Shown: positions 8,162-16,307 of the stretch, piece by piece | Layout of the letters: every line of letters starts with the position of its first letter | How positions within the stretch are numbered: position 1 is the stretch's first letter | Assembly (NCBI RefSeq): GCF_001552135.1 | Contig: NZ_BCQP01000054.1 | Coordinates: 30,306-94,305, forward strand | Direction: 5' to 3' | DNA from: Actinomadura chibensis NBRC 106107 | GTDB taxonomy: Bacteria > Actinomycetota > Actinomycetes > Streptosporangiales > Streptosporangiaceae | DNA length: 64,000 nucleotides | Translations under genes and position numbers: made by a program | Notes under the pieces: generated by a model | The model's input: the letters and a program-made list of their open reading frames with translations, nothing else | What the model was told of the DNA's origin: nothing | Database searches by the model: none

Positions 8162-9034
8162 ATGGACTTCCTACGACCCGCGACCTGGGACGAAGCGCTC
8201 GCCGCCAAGGCGGAGCTGCCCGGCGCGCTGCCCGTCCAGGGCGGCACCGACGTCATGGTCGAGATCAACTTCGCCGCGCGGCGGCCGGAGGCGCTGCTCG
8301 ACCTCACCCGGATCGGCGCGCTCGCCGACTGGGACACGGTGGACGGACGGCTCCGCGTCGGCGCGGGCGTCACCTACGCGCGGCTGATCGCCGAGCTGGG
8401 CGGGCGGCTGCCCGGCCTCGCGCAGGCGTCCCGGACGGTCGGCTCGCCGCAGATCCGCAACCGGGGCACGGTCGGCGGCAACCTCGGCGCCGCCTCGCCC
8501 GCCGGGGACGGCCACCCGCCGCTGCTGGCCGGGGACGCGGTGGTCGAGGCGGAGTCGGCGGCGCGGGGCGTGCGGATGATCCCGGCCGCCGAGTTCTTCA
8601 CCGGCGTGAAGCGCAACGCCCTCGCCCCGGACGAGCTGATCCGCGCGTTCTGGACGGCGCCCGCGTCCGGCCCGCAGTACTTCGCCAAGATCGGCACCCG
8701 GAACGCGATGGTGATCGCCGTGTGCTCGTTCGCGATCGCGCTGCACCCGGCGGAGCGGCGGGTCGGGACGGGCCTCGGCTCGGCCGCCCCGACCCCGCGC
8801 CGCGCGCCGGAGGCCGAGGAGTTCATCGCCGCCGAACTCGACTGGGACGGCCGCGGCCCGCTCTCCGAACCGGCCCGGCGGCGGTTCGGCGAGCTGGTCG
8901 CGGCCGCGTCCGCCCCGATCGACGACGTGCGCGGGACGGGCGCCTACCGCGCGCACGCCCTGGCCGTCCTCGCGCGCCGGACGCTCGCCTGGGCCTGGAA
9001 CGACCACCGGAAGGAGGCCCGCCGATGCGCGTGA
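8162..9034 (+). CDS. xdhB: Xanthine dehydrogenase FAD-binding subunit
   Basis: A 290-residue medium subunit of a molybdenum hydroxylase. The FAD pyrophosphate motif VQGGTDVMVEI lies near residue 30 and the second FAD motif (SPQIRNRGTVGGNLGAASPAGD) near residues 100-120. It passes electrons from the 2Fe-2S centres to FAD and then NAD. It overlaps the 2Fe-2S subunit by 10 bp. Neighbouring uricase and 8-oxoguanine deaminase point to xanthine or a related oxopurine as substrate. The C-terminal CO_deh_flav_C region is short but recognisable (TGAYRAHALAVLARR). Confidence 0.92.
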   Translation: MDFLRPATWDEALAAKAELPGALPVQGGTDVMVEINFAARRPEALLDLTRIGALADWDTVDGRLRVGAGVTYARLIAELGGRLPGLAQASRTVGSPQIRNRGTVGGNLGAASPAGDGHPPLLAGDAVVEAESAARGVRMIPAAEFFTGVKRNALAPDELIRAFWTAPASGPQYFAKIGTRNAMVIAVCSFAIALHPAERRVGTGLGSAAPTPRRAPEAEEFIAAELDWDGRGPLSEPARRRFGELVAAASAPIDDVRGTGAYRAHALAVLARRTLAWAWNDHRKEARRCA

Positions 9035-9507
9035 ACCTGACCGTGAACGGCGCGGCCCAGGCCGTGGACGACGTGTGGGAAGGCGAGAGCCTGCTCTACA
9101 CGCTCCGCGAGCGGATTGGCCTGGCGGGCTCGAAGAACGCCTGCGAGCAGGGCGAATGCGGCTCCTGCACCGTCTACCTGGACGGCGTCCCGGTCTGCGC
9201 GTGCCTGGTCGCGGCCGGGCAGGCGGAGGGCCGCGACGTCCGCACCGTCGAGGGCCTCGCGGCGGGGACGCCCGGCGACGAGCGGCTCGACCCGGTCCAG
9301 GAGGCGTTCGCCGAGGCGGGGGCCGTGCAGTGCGGGTTCTGCACGCCGGGCCTGATCGTCCAGTCGCACGACCTGCTCGAACGCAATCCCGCGCCGACCG
9401 ACGCCGAGATCCGCGAGGCGCTCGCGGGCAACCTGTGCCGCTGCACCGGCTACGAGAAGATCCTCGACGCGGTCCGCCTGGCGGCCGCACGGAAGGCGAC
9501 CCGATGA
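9025..9507 (+). CDS. xdhC: Xanthine dehydrogenase 2Fe-2S subunit
   Basis: A 160-residue small subunit carrying two 2Fe-2S clusters. The plant-ferredoxin-type cluster is bound by CEQGECGSC and the later Cys in VPVCACLV (about residues 40-65); the second cluster uses CGFCTPG and NLCRCTGY (about 100-145). It relays electrons from the molybdenum subunit to the FAD subunit. ATG at 9025 is inside the end of xdhB. Its stop lies in the left arm of the second dispersed element, which separates it from the deaminase gene. Confidence 0.95.
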   Translation: MRVNLTVNGAAQAVDDVWEGESLLYTLRERIGLAGSKNACEQGECGSCTVYLDGVPVCACLVAAGQAEGRDVRTVEGLAAGTPGDERLDPVQEAFAEAGAVQCGFCTPGLIVQSHDLLERNPAPTDAEIREALAGNLCRCTGYEKILDAVRLAAARKATR

Positions 9508-9582
9508 CCGCAGCGAAGCGAGGATCATCGGGTCCCTCTCGGGGGTCCGGGGGGCGCCCCCCAGAAAGGCAGGACCCGTTGA
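9498..9582 (+). repeat. Ribosome-binding-site-carrying dispersed element, copy B
   Basis: The left arm GACCCGATGA (9498-9507, containing the xdhC stop) pairs perfectly with TCATCGGGTC (9525-9534) across the invariant 17-nt loop. A GC hairpin GGGGG-GCG-CCCCCC and AAAGGCAGG follow. The right border GACCCGTTGA (9573-9582), which contains the TTG start of the next gene, repeats the left arm with 9 of 10 matches, like a target-site duplication. Confidence 0.85.
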
Positions 9583-10922
9583 TCATTGAGAACGCGCACG
9601 TCGTCACCGTCTCCGGGGACGAGTACCCGGACGGTCACATCGTCATCGAGGGCGACCGCATCACGGCCGTCGGCCCTGGCAAGGCACTCGTCCAGGAGGG
9701 GGAGCGCATCGACGGCACCGGGTGCCTCGCCACGCCCGGGCTCGTCAACGCGCACCACCACCTCTACCAGTGGGCGAGCCAGGGCATGGCCGTCGACAGC
9801 ACCCTCTTCGACTGGCTGACCACGCTCTACAAGCCGTGGTCGAAGATGGACGCCGAGGTCGTCGCGGGCGCGGCGACGGCGGGACTCGGGTGGCTCGCCA
9901 AGTCGGGGTGCACGACGTCCGCCGACCACCACTACCTGTTCCCGGCGGGGCGCGGCGACCTGTTCGCGGCCGGGATCGAGGCGGCGCGGGAGGTCGGCGT
10001 CCGGTTCCACCCGTGCCGGGGGTCGATGGACCGGGGCGAGTCGCAGGGCGGCCTGCCGCCGGACGAGGTGGTCGAGGACCTCGACACGATCCTCGCCGAG
10101 ACGGCGGCGGCGATCGACCGCCACCACGACCCGTCGCCCGGCTCGATGCTGCGCGTCGGCGTCGCGCCCTGCTCGCCGTTCTCCGTCACCCGCGACCTGA
10201 TGGTCGAGTCCGCGCGGCTGGCGCGCGACAAGGGCGTCCGGCTGCACACCCACCTCGCCGAGACGCTCGACGAGGAGGAGCACACGACCGAGCAGTTCGG
10301 CATGACCCCGGCCGAGTACATGGACTCGATCGGCTGGCTCGGCCCGGACGTGTGGCTCGCGCACTGCGTCCACCTGCGCGACACCGACGTCAAGCGGCTC
10401 GCCGAGACCGGCACCGGCACGGCGCACTGCCCGAGCTCCAACGCCCGCCTCGGCGCCGGGATCGCCCGCGTCGCGGACCTGCTGAAGGAGGGCGCGCCGG
10501 TCGGGCTCGGCGTGGACGGCCCGGCGTCGGCGGAGTTCGTCCCGCTCGCCGGGGAGCTGCGGCAGGCGATCTACATGCAGCGCGCCCGGTACGGGCCGAC
10601 CGCGCTGACCGCCCGGCAGGCGCTGGAGATGGCGACGCTCGGCGGCGCCCGCTGCCTCGGCCGGGACGCCGACCTCGGCGCCCTCGAACCCGGCAAGCTC
10701 GCCGACGTCGCGCTCTGGCGGATGGACGGGTTCCGCGCCGCCGTCGACGACCCCGTCGTCGCGTTCGCGTTCGGGCCGGTGCCGCCGCTCGCCCGCCTCC
10801 TCGTCGGCGGCCGGACGGTCGTGGACGCCGACACGCTCGTCACCGTCCCGCAGGACGAGGCCGCGCGGCGCGGCGCCGACGCCCACCGCCGCCTGCTGAG
10901 ACTCGCCGAGGAGGTGCTCTGA
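9579..10922 (+). CDS. 8-oxoguanine deaminase (amidohydrolase)
   Basis: A 447-residue metal-dependent deaminase of the AtzA/TrzN-like subtype III amidohydrolases. Metal ligands are NAHHHLYQ (about residue 63), HTHLAET (about 225), AHCVHL (about 260) and the Asp in GVDGPASAE (about 312). The segment QWASQGMAVDSTLFDWLTTL is characteristic of 8-oxoguanine deaminases, which turn 8-oxoguanine into urate, although other purine deaminases are close. The TTG start lies in a duplicated border of a dispersed element whose AAAGGCAGG acts as ribosome binding site. Its position between xanthine dehydrogenase subunits makes urate the meeting point of both routes. Confidence 0.88.
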   Translation: MIIENAHVVTVSGDEYPDGHIVIEGDRITAVGPGKALVQEGERIDGTGCLATPGLVNAHHHLYQWASQGMAVDSTLFDWLTTLYKPWSKMDAEVVAGAATAGLGWLAKSGCTTSADHHYLFPAGRGDLFAAGIEAAREVGVRFHPCRGSMDRGESQGGLPPDEVVEDLDTILAETAAAIDRHHDPSPGSMLRVGVAPCSPFSVTRDLMVESARLARDKGVRLHTHLAETLDEEEHTTEQFGMTPAEYMDSIGWLGPDVWLAHCVHLRDTDVKRLAETGTGTAHCPSSNARLGAGIARVADLLKEGAPVGLGVDGPASAEFVPLAGELRQAIYMQRARYGPTALTARQALEMATLGGARCLGRDADLGALEPGKLADVALWRMDGFRAAVDDPVVAFAFGPVPPLARLLVGGRTVVDADTLVTVPQDEAARRGADAHRRLLRLAEEVL

Positions 10923-10923
10923 C

Positions 10924-13236
10924 ATGACGTCGTCGCCGGTGCGCAGCCCCGGCCATGTCGCCGCGCCGGGCATCGGCGGGGTCGGGGAGAGCCCGCTCCG
11001 CCCGGACGGCACGCTCAAGGTCGCCGGGGAGTTCGCCTACGCGTCCGACCTGTGGATGGACGGCATGCTGTGGGGCGCGACGCTCCGCAGCCCGCACGCC
11101 CGCGCGCTGATCCGGTCGGTCGACATCGGGCCCGCGCTGGCGGTGCCGGGCGTCCGCGCGGTGCTGACGCACGCGGACGTCCCCGGCCGCGCGATGTTCG
11201 GCATCGACGGCACCGAGGACCAGCCCGTCCTGGCGATCGACCAGGTCAGGTACCAGGGCGAGCCGGTCGCGCTCGTCGCCGCCGACGATCCGGAGACCGC
11301 GCGGCGCGCGCTGGAGAAGATCGTCGTGGGCTACGAGCCGCTCGCGCCGATCACCGACCCGCGCGCCGTGATCGCCGACCCGGAGGGGCTGAAGGTCCAG
11401 CGCTTGGGCGGCATCACCCGGTACCAGCCCGTCCGGGTCGGGGACGTGGACGCCGCGAGGGCCGAGGCGGCGGTCGTCGTGTCGGGCGAGTACGAGGTCG
11501 GCATCCAGGACCAGGCGTTCCTCGGGCCGGAGGCCGGGCTTGCCGTCCCGTCCGAGGACGGCGGCGTCGACCTGTACGTCTCGACGCAGTGGATACACAA
11601 CGACCTGAAGCAGATCGCGCCCTGCCTCGGGCTCTCCGCCGACCAGATCCACATGACGCTCGCGGGCGTGGGCGGCGCGTTCGGCGGGCGCGAAGACCTG
11701 TCCATGCAGCTCCACGCCGCGATGCTCGCGCTGCACACCGGGCGTCCGGTGAAGATGTCCTACAACAGGTACGAGTCGTTCTTCGGGCACGTCCACCGGC
11801 ATCCCGCGCAGATGCGGTACGAGTACGGCGCCGACGCCGACGGGCGCCTCCGCTACGCCGACGTCGAGATCGTGCTCGACGGCGGTGCGTACACATCGTC
11901 CACGAAGAACGTCGTCGGAAACGCGGCCTCGCTCGGGGTCGGGCCGTACGAGATCCCGAACATTCGTATCGACGCCTACGGCGTGTACACCAACAACCCG
12001 CCGTGCGGCGCGATGCGCGGGTTCGGGGCCGTCCAGGCGTGCTTCGCCTACGAGTCGATGATGGACAGGCTCGGCGCCGCCTGCGGGCTCGGCCCGCTGG
12101 AGATCCGCCGCCGCAACGCCGTGTCGCAGGGGTCGCGGCTCGCGACCGGGCAGGTCGTCGAGTCGCCCGCGCCGCTCGCCGCGATGCTCTCCCGGCTGGA
12201 GGCGGTCCCGGAGCCGCCGCCGCTCGACCCGTCCGACCTGCGGAACCTGCCGGGCGGGGTGTCGCAGGCGACGCGCGGCGAGGGCGTCGTGCGGGGCGTC
12301 GGGTACGGCGTCGGGCTGAAGAACATCTGCTTCTCCGAGGGGTTCGACGACTACTCCACGGCGCGCGTCCGGCTGGAGGTCATCGGCGGGGAGGCGACCG
12401 CGCTCGTGCACACCGCCGCCGCCGAGGTCGGGCAGGGGCTCGTCACGGTCCAGGCGCAGGTGGCGCGGACAGAGCTCGGCGTCCAGAAGGTCGTCATCGC
12501 GCCCGCCGACAACCAGGTCGGGGACGCCGGGTCGTCCAGCGCGTCCCGCCAGTCGTACATGTCGGGCGGCGCGGTCAAGGCGGCCTGCGAGGCGGTCCGC
12601 GCGGAGCTGCTCGCGCTCGCCGCGCGCCGGCTGGGCCGCGCCGACCTGAGCCTGGTCGGCGGGAAGGTCGTGTCGCGGGCGGACGGCGCGCTCGGCACGA
12701 TCGAGGACGTCCTCGGCGACGCCGTCATCGACGAGACCCGCGAGTACCGGCACCGGCCGACCGTCCCGATGGACCCGGTCACCGGGCAGGGGCGCAGCCA
12801 CGTCCAGCTCGCGCTGTGCGTCCACCGCGCCGTCGTCGACGTCGACGTGGACCTCGGGCTCGTCAAGGTCGTCGAGCTCGCCGCCGTCCAGGACGTCGGC
12901 AAGATCATCAACCGGATCGCCCTGGAGGGGCAGATCCACGGCGGGTCCGCGCAGGGCCTCGGCCTCGCCGTGATGGAGGAGATCGTGGTGGCGGACGGGC
13001 TCGTCCGCAACCCGTCCTTCACCGACTACCTCATCCCGACCATCCTGGACATGCCGCCGATGCGGCTCGACATCCTGGAGATCCCCGACCCGGACGCCCC
13101 GTACGGGCTGCGCGGCGCGGGGGAGCCGCCGACGCTGTCGTCCACGCCCGCGATCGTCGCCGCGATCCGGGACGCCACCGGGCGGGCGCTGACCCGCGTC
13201 CCGGTCCGTCCCGAGCACATCGTGCACGGGGCCTGA
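10924..13236 (+). CDS. xdhA: Xanthine dehydrogenase molybdopterin-binding subunit
   Basis: A 770-residue large subunit of the xanthine oxidase family. The N-terminal aldehyde oxidase a/b hammerhead (about 25-130) is followed by molybdopterin-binding repeats (GVGGAFGGRED near 255, GAMRGFGAVQA near 365). The catalytic base Glu is in GLRGAGEPPTLSS near residue 725. It hydroxylates hypoxanthine/xanthine to urate together with XdhB and XdhC. ATG 10924 is 1 bp after the deaminase stop. No XdhC-type MoCo chaperone is found in the window, so maturation would use a factor encoded elsewhere. Confidence 0.93.
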   Translation: MTSSPVRSPGHVAAPGIGGVGESPLRPDGTLKVAGEFAYASDLWMDGMLWGATLRSPHARALIRSVDIGPALAVPGVRAVLTHADVPGRAMFGIDGTEDQPVLAIDQVRYQGEPVALVAADDPETARRALEKIVVGYEPLAPITDPRAVIADPEGLKVQRLGGITRYQPVRVGDVDAARAEAAVVVSGEYEVGIQDQAFLGPEAGLAVPSEDGGVDLYVSTQWIHNDLKQIAPCLGLSADQIHMTLAGVGGAFGGREDLSMQLHAAMLALHTGRPVKMSYNRYESFFGHVHRHPAQMRYEYGADADGRLRYADVEIVLDGGAYTSSTKNVVGNAASLGVGPYEIPNIRIDAYGVYTNNPPCGAMRGFGAVQACFAYESMMDRLGAACGLGPLEIRRRNAVSQGSRLATGQVVESPAPLAAMLSRLEAVPEPPPLDPSDLRNLPGGVSQATRGEGVVRGVGYGVGLKNICFSEGFDDYSTARVRLEVIGGEATALVHTAAAEVGQGLVTVQAQVARTELGVQKVVIAPADNQVGDAGSSSASRQSYMSGGAVKAACEAVRAELLALAARRLGRADLSLVGGKVVSRADGALGTIEDVLGDAVIDETREYRHRPTVPMDPVTGQGRSHVQLALCVHRAVVDVDVDLGLVKVVELAAVQDVGKIINRIALEGQIHGGSAQGLGLAVMEEIVVADGLVRNPSFTDYLIPTILDMPPMRLDILEIPDPDAPYGLRGAGEPPTLSSTPAIVAAIRDATGRALTRVPVRPEHIVHGA

Positions 13237-13237
13237 C

Positions 13238-14539
13238 GTGGACGACCTCGTGATCCGGTCGCGGCGGGCCGTGCTGCCGGACGGCGAACGCCCCGCCGCC
13301 GTCTCCGTCGCCTCCGGGCGCATCACGGCCGTCGCCCCGTTCGACGCCGCCCCGCCCGCCGCCGTCACCGTCGACCTCGGCGACGTCGCGCTGCTGCCCG
13401 GGCTGGTCGACACGCACGTCCACGTCAACGAGCCGGGCCGCACCGAATGGGAGGGGTTCGCGTCGGCGACCCGCGCCGCCGCGTCCGGCGGCGTCACCAC
13501 GCTGATCGACATGCCGCTCAACGCGCTGCCGCCCACCGTCGACCCGGCCGCGCTCGCCGCCAAGCGCTCCGCCGCCGAAGGGGCGTGCGCGGTGGACGTC
13601 GGTTTCTGGGGCGGCGCCGTCCCCGGGAACCTCGCGTCGCTGCGTCCGCTCCACGAGCTGGGCGTCTTCGGGTTCAAGTGCTTCACGGCCGACTCCGGCG
13701 TGCCGGAGTTCCCGCCGCTCGACGCCGCCGGGATGCGCGCGGCGTTCCGCGAGATCGCCTCGTTCGGCGGGCTCGTCATCGTCCACGCCGAGGACCCGGC
13801 GTCGCTGTCGGCGCCGTCCGGCGGCGGGTACGCGGACTTCCTGGCGTCGCGGCCGCCGTCCGCCGAACGGACCGCCGTCGAACAGGTCGTGCGGCTGGCC
13901 GAGGAGACCGGGGTGCGCGCGCACATCCTGCACCTGTCGGCCGCCGACTGCCTGGACGTCCTGGCGAAGGCCCAGGCGGACGGCCTCCCCGTCACCGCCG
14001 AGACCTGCCCCCACTACCTGACCCTCTCCGCCGCCGACGCCACCGGCACGGCCTTCAAGTGCTGCCCGCCCATCCGCGATGCCGCGAACCGCGAACGCCT
14101 CTGGGACGGCCTCGCGTCCGGCGTCGTCTCCTGCGTCGTCACCGACCACTCGCCGTGCGCGCCCGACCTGAAGCGCGGCGACTTCGCCACCGCGTGGGGC
14201 GGGATCTCGTCGCTGCAACTCGGGCTGCCCGCCGTCTGGACGGCCGCCCGCGAACGCGGCCACGACCTCGCCGCCGTCGTCGGCTGGATGGCCGCGGCGC
14301 CCGCCGCGCTCGCCGCCGTCCCCGGCAAGGGCGCGATCGTCCCCGGCGGCGACGCCGACCTCGTCGCGTTCGCCGCCGACGAGACCTTCACCGTCGACCC
14401 CGCCGCGCTCCGCCACCGCCACCCCGTCACCCCCTACGCGGGACGGACGCTGACCGGCGTCGTCCAGGCCACCTGGCTGCGCGGACGGCGCACCGGCGGC
14501 CCGCCCGCCGGACGCCTCCTCACCCCGGAGCCCCGATGA
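13238..14539 (+). CDS. allB: Allantoinase
   Basis: A 433-residue cyclic amidohydrolase opening allantoin to allantoate. Metal and catalytic motifs are DTHVHVNEPGRTEWEGF (about residues 60-76), the carboxylated Lys in FGFKCF (about 147), HAEDP (about 185), HILHLSAAD (about 230) and TDHSPC (about 305). The N-terminus matches the family (DDLVIRSRRAVLPDG). GTG start lies 1 bp after xdhA stop and the stop overlaps the allantoicase start (ATGA). DHSPCAPDLK and the allantoicase neighbour separate it from dihydropyrimidinase and dihydroorotase. Confidence 0.95.
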   Translation: MDDLVIRSRRAVLPDGERPAAVSVASGRITAVAPFDAAPPAAVTVDLGDVALLPGLVDTHVHVNEPGRTEWEGFASATRAAASGGVTTLIDMPLNALPPTVDPAALAAKRSAAEGACAVDVGFWGGAVPGNLASLRPLHELGVFGFKCFTADSGVPEFPPLDAAGMRAAFREIASFGGLVIVHAEDPASLSAPSGGGYADFLASRPPSAERTAVEQVVRLAEETGVRAHILHLSAADCLDVLAKAQADGLPVTAETCPHYLTLSAADATGTAFKCCPPIRDAANRERLWDGLASGVVSCVVTDHSPCAPDLKRGDFATAWGGISSLQLGLPAVWTAARERGHDLAAVVGWMAAAPAALAAVPGKGAIVPGGDADLVAFAADETFTVDPAALRHRHPVTPYAGRTLTGVVQATWLRGRRTGGPPAGRLLTPEPR

Positions 14540-15561
14540 CCGACTTCACCGCCCTGCCCGACCTGGCCGTCCGCACCCTCGGCGGCTCCGTCGCCGCCGC
14601 CAGCGACGAGTCCTTCGCCGCGAAGGAGAACCTCCTCAACCCGTGGGCGCCCGCCTTCACCCCGGCGACGTTCGGGCCGAAGGGCCAGGTCTACGACGGC
14701 TGGGAGACCGCGCGCCGCCGGGGGCCGGGGCACGACTGGGCGCTCGTCCGGCTCGGCCTGCCCGGCGTCGTCCGCGGCGTCGTGATCGACACCGCCTGGT
14801 TCAAGGGCAACTACCCGCCGCACGCCTCGGTGGACGCCTGCTTCGTGGACGGGCCGTCCGCCGACCTCTCCGGGGCCCGCTGGCTGGAGATCGTCCCGAA
14901 GACCCCCCTGGACGGCGACACCGCGCACGCCTTCCCGGTGAGCGCGGAGCGGCTGTTCACGCACGTCCGGCTGAACATCCACCCGGACGGGGGAGTCGCG
15001 CGGCTCCGCGTCCACGGCGACGTCGTCCCCGACCCGCGCCTCCTCACCGGCCTCACCGTCGACCTCGCCGCCCTGGAGAACGGCGCCCGCGTCATCGCCT
15101 GCTCGGACAGGTTCTACTCCGCGCCCGACAACATGCTCTTCCCCGGCCTCGCCCGCGACCAGTCCGAGGGCTGGGAGACGGCCCGCCGCCGCGACGGCGG
15201 CAACGACTGGGCGGTGATCCGCCTCGCCGCCCCCGGCTCGATCCGGCTCGCCGAACTCGACACCACGAACCTCAAGCACAACGCCCCGGCCGAGGCCGCC
15301 CTGCACGGCCTGGACGCCCGCACGTCCTCACCGGACGACCCGTCCGCCTGGCGTCCGCTGCTGCCGCGCACGGCCCTCGTCCCCGACGCCCGGCACCGCT
15401 TCCGCCTCTCGACACCCGAGGTCACCCACGTCCGCCTGGACATCCACCCCGACGGCGGCCTGGCCCGCCTCCGCCTCCACGGCCCCCTGACCCCGACCGC
15501 CGAACAAACCCTCACCACCCACTGGCAAACCCTCACCAACATAAGGACTAACAAGGAGTGA
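14536..15561 (+). CDS. alc: Allantoicase
   Basis: A 341-residue enzyme hydrolysing allantoate to ureidoglycolate and urea. It consists of two internally homologous jelly-roll domains; the repeat is visible as SDESFAAKENLL with GWETARRRGPGHDWALVRL in the first half and SDRFYSAPDNML with GWETARRRDGGNDWAVIRL in the second, each ending in an RLNIHPDGG-like or RLDIHPDGG motif. It closes the purine operon, so urea and ureidoglycolate are the end products encoded here; no ureidoglycolate lyase is in the window. The C-terminus is rich in Thr and unlike core family, probably a loose tail. Confidence 0.95.
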   Translation: MTDFTALPDLAVRTLGGSVAAASDESFAAKENLLNPWAPAFTPATFGPKGQVYDGWETARRRGPGHDWALVRLGLPGVVRGVVIDTAWFKGNYPPHASVDACFVDGPSADLSGARWLEIVPKTPLDGDTAHAFPVSAERLFTHVRLNIHPDGGVARLRVHGDVVPDPRLLTGLTVDLAALENGARVIACSDRFYSAPDNMLFPGLARDQSEGWETARRRDGGNDWAVIRLAAPGSIRLAELDTTNLKHNAPAEAALHGLDARTSSPDDPSAWRPLLPRTALVPDARHRFRLSTPEVTHVRLDIHPDGGLARLRLHGPLTPTAEQTLTTHWQTLTNIRTNKE

Positions 15562-15679
15562 CGGACTTCGCGCGGAGAGTCATTAGATAGTGGGGGCATC
15601 TAAGCAGACCGCGCGAGCCCCCGCGCTCAGCAACCTCGGGGCGCTGGCTCGCATCTCGCCGCCCACCAGGGAGGAACTC

Positions 15680-15901
15680 GTGTCCACCGGAAGCACCGAG
15701 TACAAGTTCAAGAGCGAGATCTTCCTTCGCCACCAGGCCATCGGGGAGGCGGAGGCGGTGCTGAAGGTTCTCGCCACGCGGCAGGTTCCGGTGTCGGACG
15801 AGGTCCGTGAGCGGATCCTCGAGTGCAGGGACAGGGAGCAGTTGGACGAGTGGCTCTCCCGCGCCGTCACGGCGGAGACCGTCGACGAGCTGTTCGACTG
15901 A
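15680..15901 (+). CDS. Small protein resembling the C-terminal tail of Rpn-like (recombination-promoting nuclease) proteins
   Basis: A 73-residue protein read from GTG 15680, preceded by GGGAGGAAC as ribosome binding site; an upstream GTG at 15590 would add 30 residues without one. It matches what I recall of the tail of actinobacterial Rpn/PD-(D/E)xK transposase-like proteins: YKFKSE, a GEAEAVLKVL helix, VSDEVRERI, a Cys, and LDEWLSRAVTAETVDELFD. No nuclease domain precedes it, so it is either a stand-alone small protein or the surviving end of a decayed gene. It is followed by a strong terminator. Confidence 0.6.
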   Translation: MSTGSTEYKFKSEIFLRHQAIGEAEAVLKVLATRQVPVSDEVRERILECRDREQLDEWLSRAVTAETVDELFD

Positions 15902-15915
15902 GGCGTAGGTACGCG

Positions 15916-15951
15916 AACGCGCCCCCGGCCCTTGGGTCGGGGGCGCGTTTT
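15916..15951 (+). terminator. Bidirectional intrinsic terminator
   Basis: A perfect 12-bp stem (15916-15927 with 15938-15949), a 10-nt loop and a following TTTT on the plus strand, with AA on the opposite side. It sits between convergent genes ending at 15901 and 15958, so it can serve both. Confidence 0.85.
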
Positions 15952-15957
15952 CGGTGG

Positions 15958-16191
15958 TCAGGGGGTCTCGGTGGGGTCTTCGAGGAGGTCGTCGAACTCG
16001 CCGTCCTTGACGCCGGCTATGAAGGCGTCCCACTCGGCCTCGGTGAAGTAGAGGATCGGGCCCTCGGGGTTCTTGGCGTCGCGCATGACGACGGCCCGCT
16101 CACCGAAGTCCTTGTGCTGGACGGGGACGTCCTTGCCATCGACGAACTCGATGATGACCCCGTCGCTGAGGATCGGTTCCTGCTCGGTCAC
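15958..16191 (-). CDS. DUF397-like small protein
   Basis: A 77-residue acidic protein. The core RAVVMRDAKNPEGPILYFTEAEWDAFI followed by GVKDGEFDD matches the DUF397 pattern of small actinobacterial proteins that often pair with XRE-type regulators (WhiJ/AbaA-orfD-like systems). Here no XRE partner is adjacent, which is unusual. The start is GTG at 16191 with GAAGG eight bases upstream. The gene lies 116 bp downstream of the protease remnant on the same strand and may be transcribed independently. Confidence 0.8.
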   Translation of the reverse strand: MTEQEPILSDGVIIEFVDGKDVPVQHKDFGERAVVMRDAKNPEGPILYFTEAEWDAFIAGVKDGEFDDLLEDPTETP

Positions 16192-16307
16192 TGGCACACC
16201 TTCTCGGTCCTGGCGGTTGTCGGGTCCAAGGCTAGTCGGGAAGGCGTGCGGGCCACATGGGAAAGCACCCCGGCCGCCCAATTGGGGAGGGGCGGCCGGG
16301 GCGGTCC

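Noticed and set aside
10840..13995. A 1051-codon minus-strand open frame under xdhA and allB
   Set aside because: Same artefact of GC-rich codon bias; the plus-strand genes have full family signatures.
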